NCBI RefSeq assembly: GCF_028610705.1
Contig: NZ_JAQQWT010000005.1
Coordinates: 184,030 to 248,029 of the forward strand
Length of the DNA stretch: 64,000 bases
Reading direction: 5' to 3'
From: Halalkalibacter alkalisediminis
Lineage (GTDB): Bacteria > Bacillota > Bacilli > Bacillales > Bacillaceae_D
This document shows, piece after piece, positions 1 to 8,068 of the stretch (within the stretch, counting starts at the first letter, position 1; each line of letters starts with the position of its first letter). A program made the translations under genes and the position numbers. The notes beneath the pieces were generated by a model, which was not told where the DNA came from, did no database searches, and saw nothing but the letters and a program-made list of their open reading frames with translations.

Positions 1-77
1 TCTCTCACCCGTAGAGAACGCGAGAAAGAAACGCTCCTACTTCTTTCTCGCGTTCTTGGAGGGAGCTAGAGCTCTTC
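1..77. repeat. Direct repeat, copy A (77 bp)
   Basis: This segment is repeated almost exactly at 230-306. It contains a perfect 14-bp inverted repeat (17-30 against 41-54, AACGCGAGAAAGAA) around a 10-nt loop. A separate 10-bp inverted repeat (GACTCCTGCC at 111-120, its complement at 186-195) lies between the two copies. No real gene is visible here; the 64-codon open frame at 165-359 runs through the repeat and has no ribosome binding site. Confidence 0.85.
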
Positions 78-229
78 AATTTTGGACATTCTTCCCTACC
101 TCAAAAACTTGACTCCTGCCAGACTAAACTGGGGAAAACACAAAACTTCTTCCCTCACCTTAATATGACCGAAGCCGTGAGTTCCGGCAGGAGTCTTAGT
201 TTTTCTTGCCCCGCCAAAAAACAACCCCC

Positions 230-306
230 TCTCTCACCCGTAGAGAACGCGAGAAAGAAACGCTCCTACTTCTTTCTCGCGTTCTTGGAGGGAGCTAGAG
301 CTCTTC
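230..306. repeat. Direct repeat, copy B (77 bp)
   Basis: Second copy of the 1-77 repeat, at an offset of 229 bp. It has the same 14-bp hairpin and, like copy A, is followed within a few bases by TTTGGACATTCTTCC. Function is unknown; a hairpin-bearing intergenic repeat or a miniature mobile element are both possible. Confidence 0.85.
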
Positions 307-383
307 TCTTTTGGACATTCTTCCTACTTTTGTTCTGGAGAATCAAGCTGCTTATCTAAAACCTCCGCTCTCTTTCAAATGTT

Positions 384-566
384 GGCGGACACCAGAGACG
401 CTATTCACCCATAAACCCCTGATTTTCCCTTCTAACCGGACATAGGAGCCGTTATTTCATTACAATCACGAGGCTTCTATGCATTTTCACGAGAATAACA
501 GCTCTCATGTCCGCAACACGCTTAAATATAGCATTTTTGACTTAAATAACGGCTCTCATGTCCGCC
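384..566. repeat. Four copies of a ~22-bp interspersed repeat
   Basis: A degenerate element resembling AATAACGGCTCTCATGTCCG occurs twice on the plus strand (493-514 and 544-566) and twice inverted (384-405 and 437-457). The constant parts are AATA at one end and TGTCCGC at the other. No open frame with a ribosome binding site accompanies them. The family is not recognised. Confidence 0.7.
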
Positions 567-655
567 ACCCTTTGATCAAGAGCCCAACTTTGATTCCATT
601 CATACCCACATCACTCAGCACCGACGCCGCCTCAAACTCCAACAAACCTTCTTCC

Positions 656-687
656 AAAAAAAAAATCCTAGCTGCTTGGCAACTAGG
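656..687 (-). terminator. Rho-independent terminator of the DUF1450 gene
   Basis: Read on the minus strand, an 8-bp stem (CTAGTTGC/GCAGCTAG, 3-nt loop, one G-U pair) is followed by a run of about ten T. It starts three bases beyond the stop codon of the gene at 691-915. Confidence 0.85.
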
Positions 688-690
688 TAT

Positions 691-915
691 TTATAATTTA
701 AGCTTTTTCATCACTTTTTCAATAAGTTGATCTTCATCTGGTGCAGCAATTGGACGATTGTTTACAAAGCAAAATGATTTCTTTCTCCCTGGTCCACAGT
801 AAGACTGACAGCGAATATCAATCGTAGCTTCTTTATCCACTTTTTCTAGGCGGGGAATAAGAGTCTTAATATTCGTTGCTTGGCATTCGTCACAAATGCG
901 AAATTCGTTCGCCAT
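691..915 (-). CDS. DUF1450 family protein, cysteine-rich, 74 aa
   Basis: A small soluble protein with four or more conserved cysteines: RICDEC near the N-terminus and a central [15 protein letters not shown] segment. This layout and length match the DUF1450 (YuzB-like) family of Bacillus, whose function is not established. The cysteine pattern suggests metal or Fe-S binding, but that is inference. The gene stands alone, is followed by its own terminator, and is convergent with nothing. Upstream, GGAACAGATAG precedes the ATG, a weak ribosome binding site. Confidence 0.8.
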   Translation of the reverse strand: MANEFRICDECQATNIKTLIPRLEKVDKEATIDIRCQSYCGPGRKKSFCFVNNRPIAAPDEDQLIEKVMKKLKL

Positions 916-1154
916 ATCTATCTGTTCCTTTCAACGATCAAGTTGATCTGTACAATTTTAGACTTAACTTTTTAGCATCAATTAGTATATCACAGTGCTT
1001 GTCACTAGAACAAATAAAGGAAGGCTTTCTCCTAAGAAAACATCACATGATAACTCTTGTTCTCAAAATGGTCATCCTTCTACTTTCTTTATTTATGATT
1101 CTCCTGAACATGCTATAATATATGGACATATTATGAACGTATAGGAGTACAAGC

Positions 1155-1988
1155 ATGCAAAATCTTAATTTACCCTCGATTTCACCTAACTGGCGATTCA
1201 TTGATCATACAACATTCGGGCCGCAGTTTGACGCGCTTCAATCGTTTGCTTACGATGATACACTCTGCACCTCAATTGGACAGCAAGATGGCATTCCTAC
1301 TGTGCGAGCATGGGTTCATCATCAAACCGTTGTTTTAGGCATTCAAGACAGTCGACTTCCTTATATCAATTCGGGACGAGCTTTTCTTGAAACAAACGGA
1401 CATCGAGCTATTGTTCGTAACTCAGGTGGCTTAGCTGTCGTATTAGATGAAGGTGTTCTAAACCTCTCCTTAATTATAAAAGAAGAAAAAGGGTTGTCTA
1501 TTGACGATGGTTACAACCTCATGTTTTCTTTAATAAAAAGAGTATTCAGATCTTACCCTGTTGAGATAGAGGCTTATGAGGTTATCGGTTCGTATTGCCC
1601 GGGAAGTTTTGATTTAAGTATTGGTGGGAAGAAATTTGCTGGCATTTCACAGCGCCGAATTCGAGGTGGGATTGCTGTTCAAATTTACCTTTGTATTACG
1701 GGGAGCGGGAGTGCTCGCGCTGAATTAGTACAAGACTTTTATGAAAAAGCGGTTCAAGGAAGCGTGACGAAATTCAATTATCCCATTGTCCAGCCAGAAA
1801 CAATGGCTTCTTTAAATGAATTGCTCGACGTTGACTTATCAATTGCCGATGTGATGATGCTCTTGCTCAAAACACTTCAAACCGAAGGCGTGAAGTTAGT
1901 TGTACAGCCCTTTTCTGCAGAAGAACTGGCTTTATTTTCTGAGAACTACGACCGCATTCGCCTGCGGAATGAAAAAGTGCTGAAGTAA
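1155..1988 (+). CDS. lipL: Octanoyl-[GcvH]:protein N-octanoyltransferase LipL
   Basis: 277 aa. LipL transfers octanoyl from the GcvH protein to the E2 subunits of 2-oxoacid dehydrogenases by amidotransfer, as part of lipoate synthesis in Firmicutes. Visible family motifs are RNSGGLAVVLDEGVLNLS at about residues 88-105 and GSYCPGSFDLSIGGKKFAG at about 145-163. Cys148 lies where the family has its acyl-thioester cysteine. Length is normal. A good ribosome binding site (AGGAG) precedes the ATG. In B. subtilis the homologue ywfL is also a neighbour of pta, so position supports the assignment over other lipoate ligases. Confidence 0.92.
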   Translation: MQNLNLPSISPNWRFIDHTTFGPQFDALQSFAYDDTLCTSIGQQDGIPTVRAWVHHQTVVLGIQDSRLPYINSGRAFLETNGHRAIVRNSGGLAVVLDEGVLNLSLIIKEEKGLSIDDGYNLMFSLIKRVFRSYPVEIEAYEVIGSYCPGSFDLSIGGKKFAGISQRRIRGGIAVQIYLCITGSGSARAELVQDFYEKAVQGSVTKFNYPIVQPETMASLNELLDVDLSIADVMMLLLKTLQTEGVKLVVQPFSAEELALFSENYDRIRLRNEKVLK

Positions 1989-2147
1989 TTTGTTTGTAAT
2001 CGGTGATTACCTTTAGATGCTCTAACCTCTTTAATATAGCGATTAAAATGCCATGGCTATAAAACGCCATTATTATGTTGAAAGTCGCTAATAAAAGGTT
2101 TCTGCACCCTCTGCAAAGTACATCTGCAACTACACCTCCTTCAATAG

Positions 2148-2185
2148 AAAAAACAGCTAGGATCTCATGAAACCCTAGCTGTTTT
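2148..2185. terminator. Bidirectional terminator between lipL and pta
   Basis: A near-perfect 12-bp stem (AAAACAGCTAGG against CCTAGCTGTTTT) with A-run and T-run on its two sides lies between the convergent lipL and pta genes and can serve both. Confidence 0.9.
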
Positions 2186-2186
2186 C

Positions 2187-3176
2187 TTATGATGTAACCT
2201 TCTGATTAATCGACTGCATCGCTGTGATTAATGAAAGCTTATAAACGTCAGCTGCGTTACAACCACGCGATAAATCATTCACAGGTTTGTTTAAACCTTG
2301 GAGAATAGGCCCAATCGCGTCATAGCCACCAAGACGTTGAGCAATTTTATAGCCTAAGTTTCCTGATTCCAAACTTGGGAAAATGAAGACATTCGCTTCC
2401 CCTTGAAGCGGAGAATCCGGAGCTTTCTTTTTCGCCACGGCTGGAACGAATGCTGCGTCAAATTGGAACTCGCCATCGATTACCAAGTCCGGTCTTGTTT
2501 CTTGAGCAAGCTTTGTTGCTTCTGACACTTTCTTTGTTTCAATGGACGAAGCCGATCCTTTTGTGGAGAAACTAAGCATCGCAACTTTCGGATCGAGTCC
2601 AAATACTTTTGCTGTTTCTGCTGTTGCAATGGCAATTTCAGCTAACTCTTCGCTGTTTGGTGCAATGTTAATCGCGCAATCTCCGAATACAAATTTGTGC
2701 TCATCCTTAACCATTACGAATACACCCGACGTACGTTTAATGCCTGGTTGTGTTTTAATGATTTGTAGCGCTGGACGAACGGTATCTCCCGTTGAATGAG
2801 CGGCCCCACTTACAAGTCCATCTGCTTTATCCATGTGTACAAGCATCGTTCCAAAGTAGTTGACATCCGTTAATTTTTCACGTGCTGTTTCTTCTGTCTC
2901 TTTGCCTTTACGACGTTCAACGAATGATTGAACCATTTCATCCATTCCATCGTAATTGTGGGGATCGAGAATCGTAATCGTGCCTAGGTCGATCTTATTC
3001 TGCTTTGCTTTTGTCTGAACCTCTTCGACATTTCCAATTAAAATAGGTGTGACTACTTTATCGTTAGCTAAGTTTGCTGCTGCTTCTAAAATACGTTCAT
3101 CCGTTCCCTCTGGAAGCACAATCGTTGGTTTATGTTTCTCTACGTGCGCTTTAATTTCATTAAAAAGATTGCTCAA
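2187..3176 (-). CDS. pta: Phosphate acetyltransferase
   Basis: 329 aa, the normal size of the short Pta/EutD type. It interconverts acetyl-CoA and acetyl phosphate, the first step of overflow acetate formation. Recognisable blocks are TIVLPEGTDERILEAA near residues 18-33, GLVSGAAHSTGDTVRPALQ in the middle, FVFGDCAINIAPNSEELAEI, and the C-terminal PVNDLSRGC with the CoA-pocket region. The start is TTG: GAGGAGG lies 7-8 bases upstream and no in-frame ATG fits better. The promoter region was searched for a CcpA cre site without a convincing match. Confidence 0.95.
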   Translation of the reverse strand: MSNLFNEIKAHVEKHKPTIVLPEGTDERILEAAANLANDKVVTPILIGNVEEVQTKAKQNKIDLGTITILDPHNYDGMDEMVQSFVERRKGKETEETAREKLTDVNYFGTMLVHMDKADGLVSGAAHSTGDTVRPALQIIKTQPGIKRTSGVFVMVKDEHKFVFGDCAINIAPNSEELAEIAIATAETAKVFGLDPKVAMLSFSTKGSASSIETKKVSEATKLAQETRPDLVIDGEFQFDAAFVPAVAKKKAPDSPLQGEANVFIFPSLESGNLGYKIAQRLGGYDAIGPILQGLNKPVNDLSRGCNAADVYKLSLITAMQSINQKVTS

Positions 3177-3397
3177 ATGAATTCCTCCTCAAACCTCGTT
3201 CTATTTATCATATGACAAGAATACTCCTCTTGCCTGTAAAAAGGAACCGTCTTTCTTAAGTTCATTAAAGTGTTAATTTTTGAAAGAATCTTTCTGTTTG
3301 CGCTTGCATTTTTTCCCCACTTTTTTAAAATAACTTTTCTTTACTTTAGGATGACCAAAGGAATATTCGCTTATGTGTCGAATAGTTATGTAAGGAG

Positions 3398-3415
3398 AAA
3401 ATGAATAATCATTCA
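3398..3415 (+). promoter_or_regulatory. Candidate FadR (YsiA-type) operator
   Basis: The 18-mer AAAATGAATAATCATTCA matches 16 of 18 positions of the B. subtilis FadR consensus TGAATGAMTANTCATTCA. It lies immediately upstream of the ribosome binding site of an enoyl-CoA hydratase gene, where a fatty-acid-degradation repressor would be expected. Confidence 0.65.
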
Positions 3416-3435
3416 TTATTAGGAGGAATAAGACT

Positions 3436-4176
3436 ATGACAGAATCCATTATTTTATATGCGGTCGATAACCGCACTGCTACCATTACGCTCAACAGGCC
3501 TCAAGTTAAAAATGCATTAAATAAAGAATTACATGTTGCGCTATACGATGCATTGGAAGAGGCAAAAAACGATATTAATGTAAGCGTTATCGTTTTACAA
3601 GGTTCAAATCACGCTTTTTGTGCTGGTGCCGATTTAAAAAGTATACCAATAGAAGAAATGCATTCCTTTGATTATGGACAATATTTAGATGAAACCTACA
3701 ATCGTTTAATTCGTCAGATCGTCTCCATTGATAAACCTATTGTCGCAAACATTAACGGGATTGCCGTTGGTGCTGGTTTGAGCATTGCGTTAGCTTGTGA
3801 TTACAGAGTAGCCGACGCCGATGCCAAAATGGGTCTTGGCTTTTTAAAAATTGGTCTTGTACCTGATGCAGGTGCCTCTTATTTTCTCCCGCGTCTTGTT
3901 GGATTAGGAAAAGCTAATGAGATGGCTTTAGGTGGATTGATCTCAGCCAAGGAAGCTTATCGAATTAATCTAATTAACAGCATCGGTCACTTAGACGAGC
4001 TTCTTGTTCAGCTGCAAAGCATGCCTCAAAAGGCGTTTGGTTTAATGAAAAAGAATTTCCGTGCAAGCTTTGACACGAATTTAGAGGATGTTCTTCAAAT
4101 GGAAGTTGACGCACAGCGCCAAGCTGGAGAAACACCTGAGCACAAACGAGCGATTCAACAGTTTTTGTCACGGTAA
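3436..4176 (+). CDS. Enoyl-CoA hydratase/isomerase family protein
   Basis: 246 aa crotonase-fold enzyme. FCAGADLKS (residues 61-69) and NGIAVGAGLSIALACDYR (107-124) form the CoA oxyanion-hole region; KIGLVPDAGASYFLPRLVG follows. Asp144 in PDAG stands where classic hydratases carry the second catalytic Glu, as in PaaG-type isomerases, so an isomerase activity is as likely as hydration. A strong AGGAGG precedes the ATG. The gene is monocistronic, inserted between pta and hemQ, and preceded by a FadR-like operator, which points to acyl-CoA degradation. The exact substrate cannot be read from sequence. Confidence 0.88.
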   Translation: MTESIILYAVDNRTATITLNRPQVKNALNKELHVALYDALEEAKNDINVSVIVLQGSNHAFCAGADLKSIPIEEMHSFDYGQYLDETYNRLIRQIVSIDKPIVANINGIAVGAGLSIALACDYRVADADAKMGLGFLKIGLVPDAGASYFLPRLVGLGKANEMALGGLISAKEAYRINLINSIGHLDELLVQLQSMPQKAFGLMKKNFRASFDTNLEDVLQMEVDAQRQAGETPEHKRAIQQFLSR

Positions 4177-4255
4177 TGTCAACGTCTTTGTTTTTGATCT
4201 ACGTTCAATTGTGGTATAGTTTGAACATGAATGAAAACAAAGGAGTTGCTTAACT

Positions 4256-5005
4256 ATGAGTGAAGCTGCAGTAACATTAGATGGTTGGTATTGTTTACAT
4301 GATTTCCGCACAATTAATTGGCCTGCTTGGAAGACGGTTTCAACTGAAGAGCGTGAGCAAATTTTAGCTGAGTTTCATTCCATGCTAGATCGCTGGAATC
4401 AAACAGAAGCTGAGGAAAAGGGAAGCCATGCTCTTTACTCGATTGTTGGTCAAAAAGCTGATTTTATGTTGATGATCCTACGTCCGACGATGGAAGAGCT
4501 TAATGAGATTGAGAATACGTTTAATAAGTCTCGTCTTGCTGAATTTACAATTCCTACATATTCTTACGTTTCCGTTGTAGAGCTTAGTAACTACATGGCT
4601 GGGGAAAGCGATGAAGATCCTTACCAAAACCCTCATGTACGCTCTAGACTATACCCGACTTTGCCTAAAGCAAGTCACGTTTGCTTCTATCCAATGGACA
4701 AGCGCAGAGATGGCGATGATAACTGGTACATGCTGTCAATGGAAGATCGTCGTTCGATGATGCGTAGCCATGGAATGATTGGCCGTAGCTATGCTGGAAA
4801 AGTCAAACAGATCATTACGGGTTCTGTTGGATTTGATGATTGGGAATGGGGCGTAACGTTATTTGCTGATGATGTGCTTCAGTTTAAAAAATTAGTTTAT
4901 GAAATGCGTTTTGACGAAGTATCAGCGCGCTTTGGTGAATTCGGATCTTTCTATGTTGGAAATATCCTTGATCCTGACCACCTTTCTCGCTTTTTCCACG
5001 TTTAA
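4256..5005 (+). CDS. hemQ: Coproheme decarboxylase HemQ
   Basis: 249 aa, chlorite-dismutase fold. HemQ oxidatively decarboxylates coproheme III to protoheme in the Gram-positive haem pathway. Tyr145 (in [15 protein letters not shown]) lies at the position of the catalytic tyrosine, and His172 (RSHGMIGR) at that of the proximal haem ligand. The C-terminal block [15 protein letters not shown] is typical. An AAAGGAG site precedes the ATG and a TATAGT -10-like hexamer lies at 4215-4220. The B. subtilis homologue ywfI also lies near pta. A clear terminator follows. Confidence 0.96.
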   Translation: MSEAAVTLDGWYCLHDFRTINWPAWKTVSTEEREQILAEFHSMLDRWNQTEAEEKGSHALYSIVGQKADFMLMILRPTMEELNEIENTFNKSRLAEFTIPTYSYVSVVELSNYMAGESDEDPYQNPHVRSRLYPTLPKASHVCFYPMDKRRDGDDNWYMLSMEDRRSMMRSHGMIGRSYAGKVKQIITGSVGFDDWEWGVTLFADDVLQFKKLVYEMRFDEVSARFGEFGSFYVGNILDPDHLSRFFHV

Positions 5006-5020
5006 TATAGCTATACTGCA

Positions 5021-5052
5021 AGTGCCCCTATCCATACAGGGGCACTTTTTTT
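5021..5052 (+). terminator. Terminator after hemQ
   Basis: Stem AGTGCCCC/GGGGCACT with a 10-nt loop is followed by seven T. Confidence 0.92.
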
Positions 5053-5207
5053 ACGAAAAAAATGCATACCTTCTTGACGTTATTCATATAGTCAAGTAAC
5101 TGCACCGCCTACGGTATCATCCATATGATTATTTTTCATGGATGCAGTTTGTTTCGTTTCATTTCTTAGAACATCTTAGAACATCAACTTTGATAGGAGG
5201 TGAACGG

Positions 5208-5639
5208 ATGGCTGTCATAAAAGCCTCATCCAGTGATATCGATATGCTTGCACGACTAATGCGAGCCGAAGCGGAAGGCGAAGGAGAAATTGGGATGTTA
5301 ACAGCAGGAAACGTTATGGTGAACCGAACTCGAGTCCGTTGTTTAGATTTTGGTAACGTCAATACCATTCCTCATATGGCATTTCAATCCCCAGGTGGGT
5401 TTGAAGCGGTTCAGAAGGGCTACTTTTACCAGCACGCTCGTGAAAGAGATGTCAGGTTGGCACGGCGAGTGGTAAATGGTGAAAGGTTTCACCCTGCTGA
5501 AAATTCTTTATGGTTCTTCCGTCCGGATGGTCCTTGTCCCGCACAGTGGTGGGGTCAGTGGAATTCCGGACGTTATAAGTTACATTGTTTTTATTCTCCG
5601 ACTCAGTCGGAATGTTCCGAAGTGTACAGCACATATTAA
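5208..5639 (+). CDS. cwlJ: Spore cortex-lytic enzyme CwlJ
   Basis: 143 aa, very close in length to B. subtilis CwlJ. It is a spore-coat-located hydrolase that degrades cortex peptidoglycan during germination, notably in response to Ca-dipicolinate. The Hydrolase_2 fold is recognised by MLARLMRAEAEGEGEIGML (catalytic Glu region), GNVMVNRTR, and the C-terminal FRPDGPCPAQWWGQW and CFYSPT blocks. The ATG at 5208 was chosen because GGAGGTGAAC lies just upstream; a longer frame from 5142 adds residues absent from the family. gerQ follows after 24 bases, matching the functional dependence of CwlJ on GerQ. Confidence 0.95.
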   Translation: MAVIKASSSDIDMLARLMRAEAEGEGEIGMLTAGNVMVNRTRVRCLDFGNVNTIPHMAFQSPGGFEAVQKGYFYQHARERDVRLARRVVNGERFHPAENSLWFFRPDGPCPAQWWGQWNSGRYKLHCFYSPTQSECSEVYSTY

Positions 5640-5663
5640 ATTGACATCAAAGGGGCGATCAAT

Positions 5664-6188
5664 GTGTATCAACAACCATGGTATCCACAAACACAATCAG
5701 GATATGGCCAGCAGCAACAACCCTATCCGCAACAACAACAACATCAACAACCACTAGCTCAGCAAACAGGGCAAATGCCTTATCAGTCTGCTCAAGGCTA
5801 CCAATTTTCACATATACCTGGACTGGCGCAACAACAACAGCCTTTTCCTGGCATGACCCCGCAACAAATACTTGCGCAGCAACAAGGGATGTTGCCACTA
5901 GAACAATCTTATATCGAGAACATTCTTCGTTTAAACCGTGGTAAAGCAGCTACGTTCTATATGACATTTGAAAATAATTCTGAATGGAATGCAAAGATAT
6001 TCAGAGGAATTGTGGAAGAAGCCGGTCGAGATCATATTATCGTCGGAGACTTTGAGGATCAAACTCACTACTTACTACTAATGGTAAATCTTGATTATGT
6101 TGAATTTGATGAACCAATTGAGTATGACTACCCTTTTGATAGTGTTGCACCTTTAGCGACTTACTCACCTAGACCTAATAATTCATAA
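5664..6188 (+). CDS. gerQ: Spore coat protein GerQ
   Basis: 174 aa. GerQ is an inner-coat protein needed for CwlJ localisation. The N-terminal ~75 residues are glutamine-, proline- and tyrosine-rich low-complexity sequence; the C-terminal domain (LPLEQSYIENILRLNRGK onward, with GGRDHIIVGD-like and YLLLMVNLDYVEFDEP segments) is the conserved part. The start is GTG at 5664; an ATG two bases earlier is in another frame. In B. subtilis GerQ is cross-linked by transglutaminase through lysines at the extreme N-terminus. Here the first lysine is residue 94, so that chemistry must differ. Confidence 0.93.
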   Translation: MYQQPWYPQTQSGYGQQQQPYPQQQQHQQPLAQQTGQMPYQSAQGYQFSHIPGLAQQQQPFPGMTPQQILAQQQGMLPLEQSYIENILRLNRGKAATFYMTFENNSEWNAKIFRGIVEEAGRDHIIVGDFEDQTHYLLLMVNLDYVEFDEPIEYDYPFDSVAPLATYSPRPNNS

Positions 6189-6234
6189 AAAGTGCCTGTG
6201 AAACACACGCGAAACCCTTTATGCATTCTACTTA

Positions 6235-6268
6235 AAAAAGGGGACTCCATTGTGGAGTCCCCCTTTTT
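6235..6268. terminator. Bidirectional terminator between gerQ and ywdK
   Basis: Perfect stem GGGGACTCCA/TGGAGTCCCC with A-run and T-run on the two flanks, between convergent genes. Confidence 0.95.
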
Positions 6269-6272
6269 CCTG

Positions 6273-6647
6273 TTATAACCCTCTTAACACCGCAATCCCA
6301 AGCAAAACCCATCCTACAATAAAAGCTAGTCCACCAATTGGGGTAATCGCTCCGAGCTTCGTGACTCCCGTTAATGCCATCGCATATAAACTACCGGAGA
6401 ATAGCAAAATACCCACTAAAAAAGCCCAACCTGCACCGTTTAACATACCAGAAATAGGCATTTTTAGAGCGATGATTCCAACAGCTATTAAAGCAAATCC
6501 ATGAATCATGTGATACTGGACACCCGTTTGATAATTCTTCATCATACGCTCTGTTAATTTAGGCTCAAGTCCGTGTGCTCCGAAAGCACCAATTACAACA
6601 GAAAGCGCCATAATGATACTTCCTATGAAAATAAATAATTTCGCCAA
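6273..6647 (-). CDS. ywdK: DUF423 family membrane protein YwdK
   Basis: 124 aa with four predicted membrane segments and the family signature GAFGAHGLEPKLTERMMKNY near residues 21-40, then QTGVQYHMIHGFALI. Function of DUF423 proteins is unknown. Start is TTG with AAGGAG nine bases upstream. The neighbourhood (gerQ, ywdI-like) is the same as in B. subtilis. Confidence 0.88.
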   Translation of the reverse strand: MAKLFIFIGSIIMALSVVIGAFGAHGLEPKLTERMMKNYQTGVQYHMIHGFALIAVGIIALKMPISGMLNGAGWAFLVGILLFSGSLYAMALTGVTKLGAITPIGGLAFIVGWVLLGIAVLRGL

Positions 6648-6679
6648 TCTCTTCAGCTCCTTTTTCCTAACCTATGCCT

Positions 6680-6955
6680 TTAAAAATCAAGAAGATTTCT
6701 ACCCCTTACATCCTGTTCTACACTCTGTACGGTCTCAGTTTGTACCTGATAGTCTCTTTTTGCAACGGGTGTAAATGTCTCTTGTGTTGGTTTTGCTCCT
6801 TCATTATTCGAAGGAGACTTAAGTAGCTGACAGTAGGCTTCTATGACCGCAACACGTTCTGCCACGGACTGACGATCTTCTTGTGAAATCGCGATTTTCA
6901 GTTTTTCCATTTGCCCTTCTAATTGGTCACAAATCGCTTTAGCTGGTATGTCCAT
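6680..6955 (-). CDS. ywdI: YwdI-like protein (DUF5327)
   Basis: 91 aa, soluble, helical and rich in Gln/Glu, ending in NLLDF. Size and position next to ywdK and upstream-facing to ung fit YwdI of B. subtilis, whose role is not known. The ATG at 6955 was preferred to an upstream start because GGGAGGGAGG lies 8-10 bases ahead of it. Confidence 0.65.
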   Translation of the reverse strand: MDIPAKAICDQLEGQMEKLKIAISQEDRQSVAERVAVIEAYCQLLKSPSNNEGAKPTQETFTPVAKRDYQVQTETVQSVEQDVRGRNLLDF

Positions 6956-7024
6956 AATGAAATGCCTCCCTCCCTTACTTTCCAATACTCCTAGCATACA
7001 CAATTTTTGCCATTAAAAAAAGGA

Positions 7025-7300
7025 CTAACCATGGTGATGGTCGGTCCCTCCCTCTTGTTGTCTTGATGCAAAAATAGCTTTTACACCCGCAATGTTCACA
7101 CCTTGTTTGATTAACGTTTTGATTTCTATAAAACGTTCAATGTCTTCAAGTGAAAACATTCGTTGATTTCCATCATTTCGAGTTGGCTTAATAAGTCCTT
7201 GTTCCTCATAATAACGAATTTGCCGGGCAGACAAGTTCGTCATATCCATGACAACTCGGATTGGAAAATACGCTTGCCTTCTAGGAATATCTGACTTCAC
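7025..7300 (-). CDS. Short GlnR-like MerR-family regulator
   Basis: 91 aa. The helix-turn-helix block (FPIRVVMDMTNLSARQIRYY, residues about 12-31, then EEQGLIKPTRNDGNQRMFS) and IKTLIKQGVNIAGVKAI are closely similar to the N-terminal domain of GlnR, more than to TnrA. GlnR has about 135 residues, and its C-terminal tail senses feedback-inhibited glutamine synthetase. That tail is missing here, and the protein ends in a His-rich DHHHG. Start is GTG behind GAGGGAGGAGG. It lies directly downstream of the amtB unit, and GlnR/TnrA boxes occur at amtB and glnA in this window. It may bind the same boxes without the normal sensor; this is inference. Confidence 0.75.
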   Translation of the reverse strand: MKSDIPRRQAYFPIRVVMDMTNLSARQIRYYEEQGLIKPTRNDGNQRMFSLEDIERFIEIKTLIKQGVNIAGVKAIFASRQQEGGTDHHHG

Positions 7301-7324
7301 TCGCTCCCCCTCCTCCCTCGTTAT

Positions 7325-8068
7325 TTATAATTGAGCCGTTCGACCTTTGGCCAGATACGTATAGACATCTCTTAATGTCTCAAACCCTTTATCCTTCGCG
7401 AGATGAATGTTTTTTTGCCACAACTGTGCTGTGACGCGTGCATCTTCTAACGCGTGATGACGCACATGCACCGGAATTTGGTAATGCGCACAACATTCAT
7501 CCAATGTGACTAATTTTTCAGTTGGGGTAACAATTTTAGTTAAAAATGAAGTGTCTAAAATTCGATGTTGAAACGTAGTTCTTAACGTTTGCCAAGTGGC
7601 ATGTGACATAAATTTTTTCTCGTGATGTGCATGATGGGCCACTAAAGTCGAGTGTCCGATAAATGTATAAAAGTCTCCTAAAACATCAACGAGTAACGGA
7701 GCATCTGTTAACTCTTCAATCGTTAGTCCAGTTAAATCAAGAATGTCACTAGATGGCAACTTATCGCATTTAACCGTGGAGTAGAAAACCTCTTCTTCAA
7801 GAATATCGCATCCTTTCATTTTAATCGCACCAATTGAAAGGATGTTATCCCCCTTATCAGGGTAGAAACCACTAGTTTCTAAATCAAAGATGATGAATGA
7901 AAGCTCAGAAAGGGGGCGATCAAGTACATCTTCATGTTTCAATTCACGTTGAATCTGACGCAAATGAGAAAGTCTAGCAGCACCAGACTGCTGCTGCATG
8001 GACGTATACACATTCGGGCTTAACTTATTAGATAGTTGTTTTACCAACTGGACCATATGGTTGATCAT
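7325..8068 (-). CDS. DnaQ-family 3'-5' exonuclease
   Basis: 247 aa. An N-terminal ~55-residue extension precedes an RNase T/DnaQ-type domain. Exo I is FDLETSGF (Asp62, Glu64), Exo II is AHHAHHEKKFM (residues 144-154, with Glu150 in place of the usual Asp), Exo III is HHALEDARVTA (His205, Asp209). It should remove nucleotides from 3' ends of DNA or RNA. The start ATG overlaps the stop of the upstream DUF294 gene (ATGA), so the two are translationally coupled. It is a stand-alone protein, not the PolC proofreading domain. Confidence 0.85.
   Translation of the reverse strand: MINHMVQLVKQLSNKLSPNVYTSMQQQSGAARLSHLRQIQRELKHEDVLDRPLSELSFIIFDLETSGFYPDKGDNILSIGAIKMKGCDILEEEVFYSTVKCDKLPSSDILDLTGLTIEELTDAPLLVDVLGDFYTFIGHSTLVAHHAHHEKKFMSHATWQTLRTTFQHRILDTSFLTKIVTPTEKLVTLDECCAHYQIPVHVRHHALEDARVTAQLWQKNIHLAKDKGFETLRDVYTYLAKGRTAQL

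Noticed and set aside
165-359. 64-codon open frame in the 5' repeat region
   Set aside because: It runs across the 77-bp repeat, has no ribosome binding site and no protein-like composition.
876-1118. 80-codon plus-strand frame upstream of lipL
   Set aside because: It overlaps the promoter side of the DUF1450 gene and has no ribosome binding site; it is chance frame in AT-rich DNA.
3177-3272. Possible CcpA cre site upstream of pta
   Set aside because: The best candidate (around GAAAGACGGTTCC) misses several conserved positions.
5163-5182. Short tandem repeat TCTTAGAACA upstream of cwlJ
   Set aside because: Only two 10-bp units; too little to call a regulatory site.
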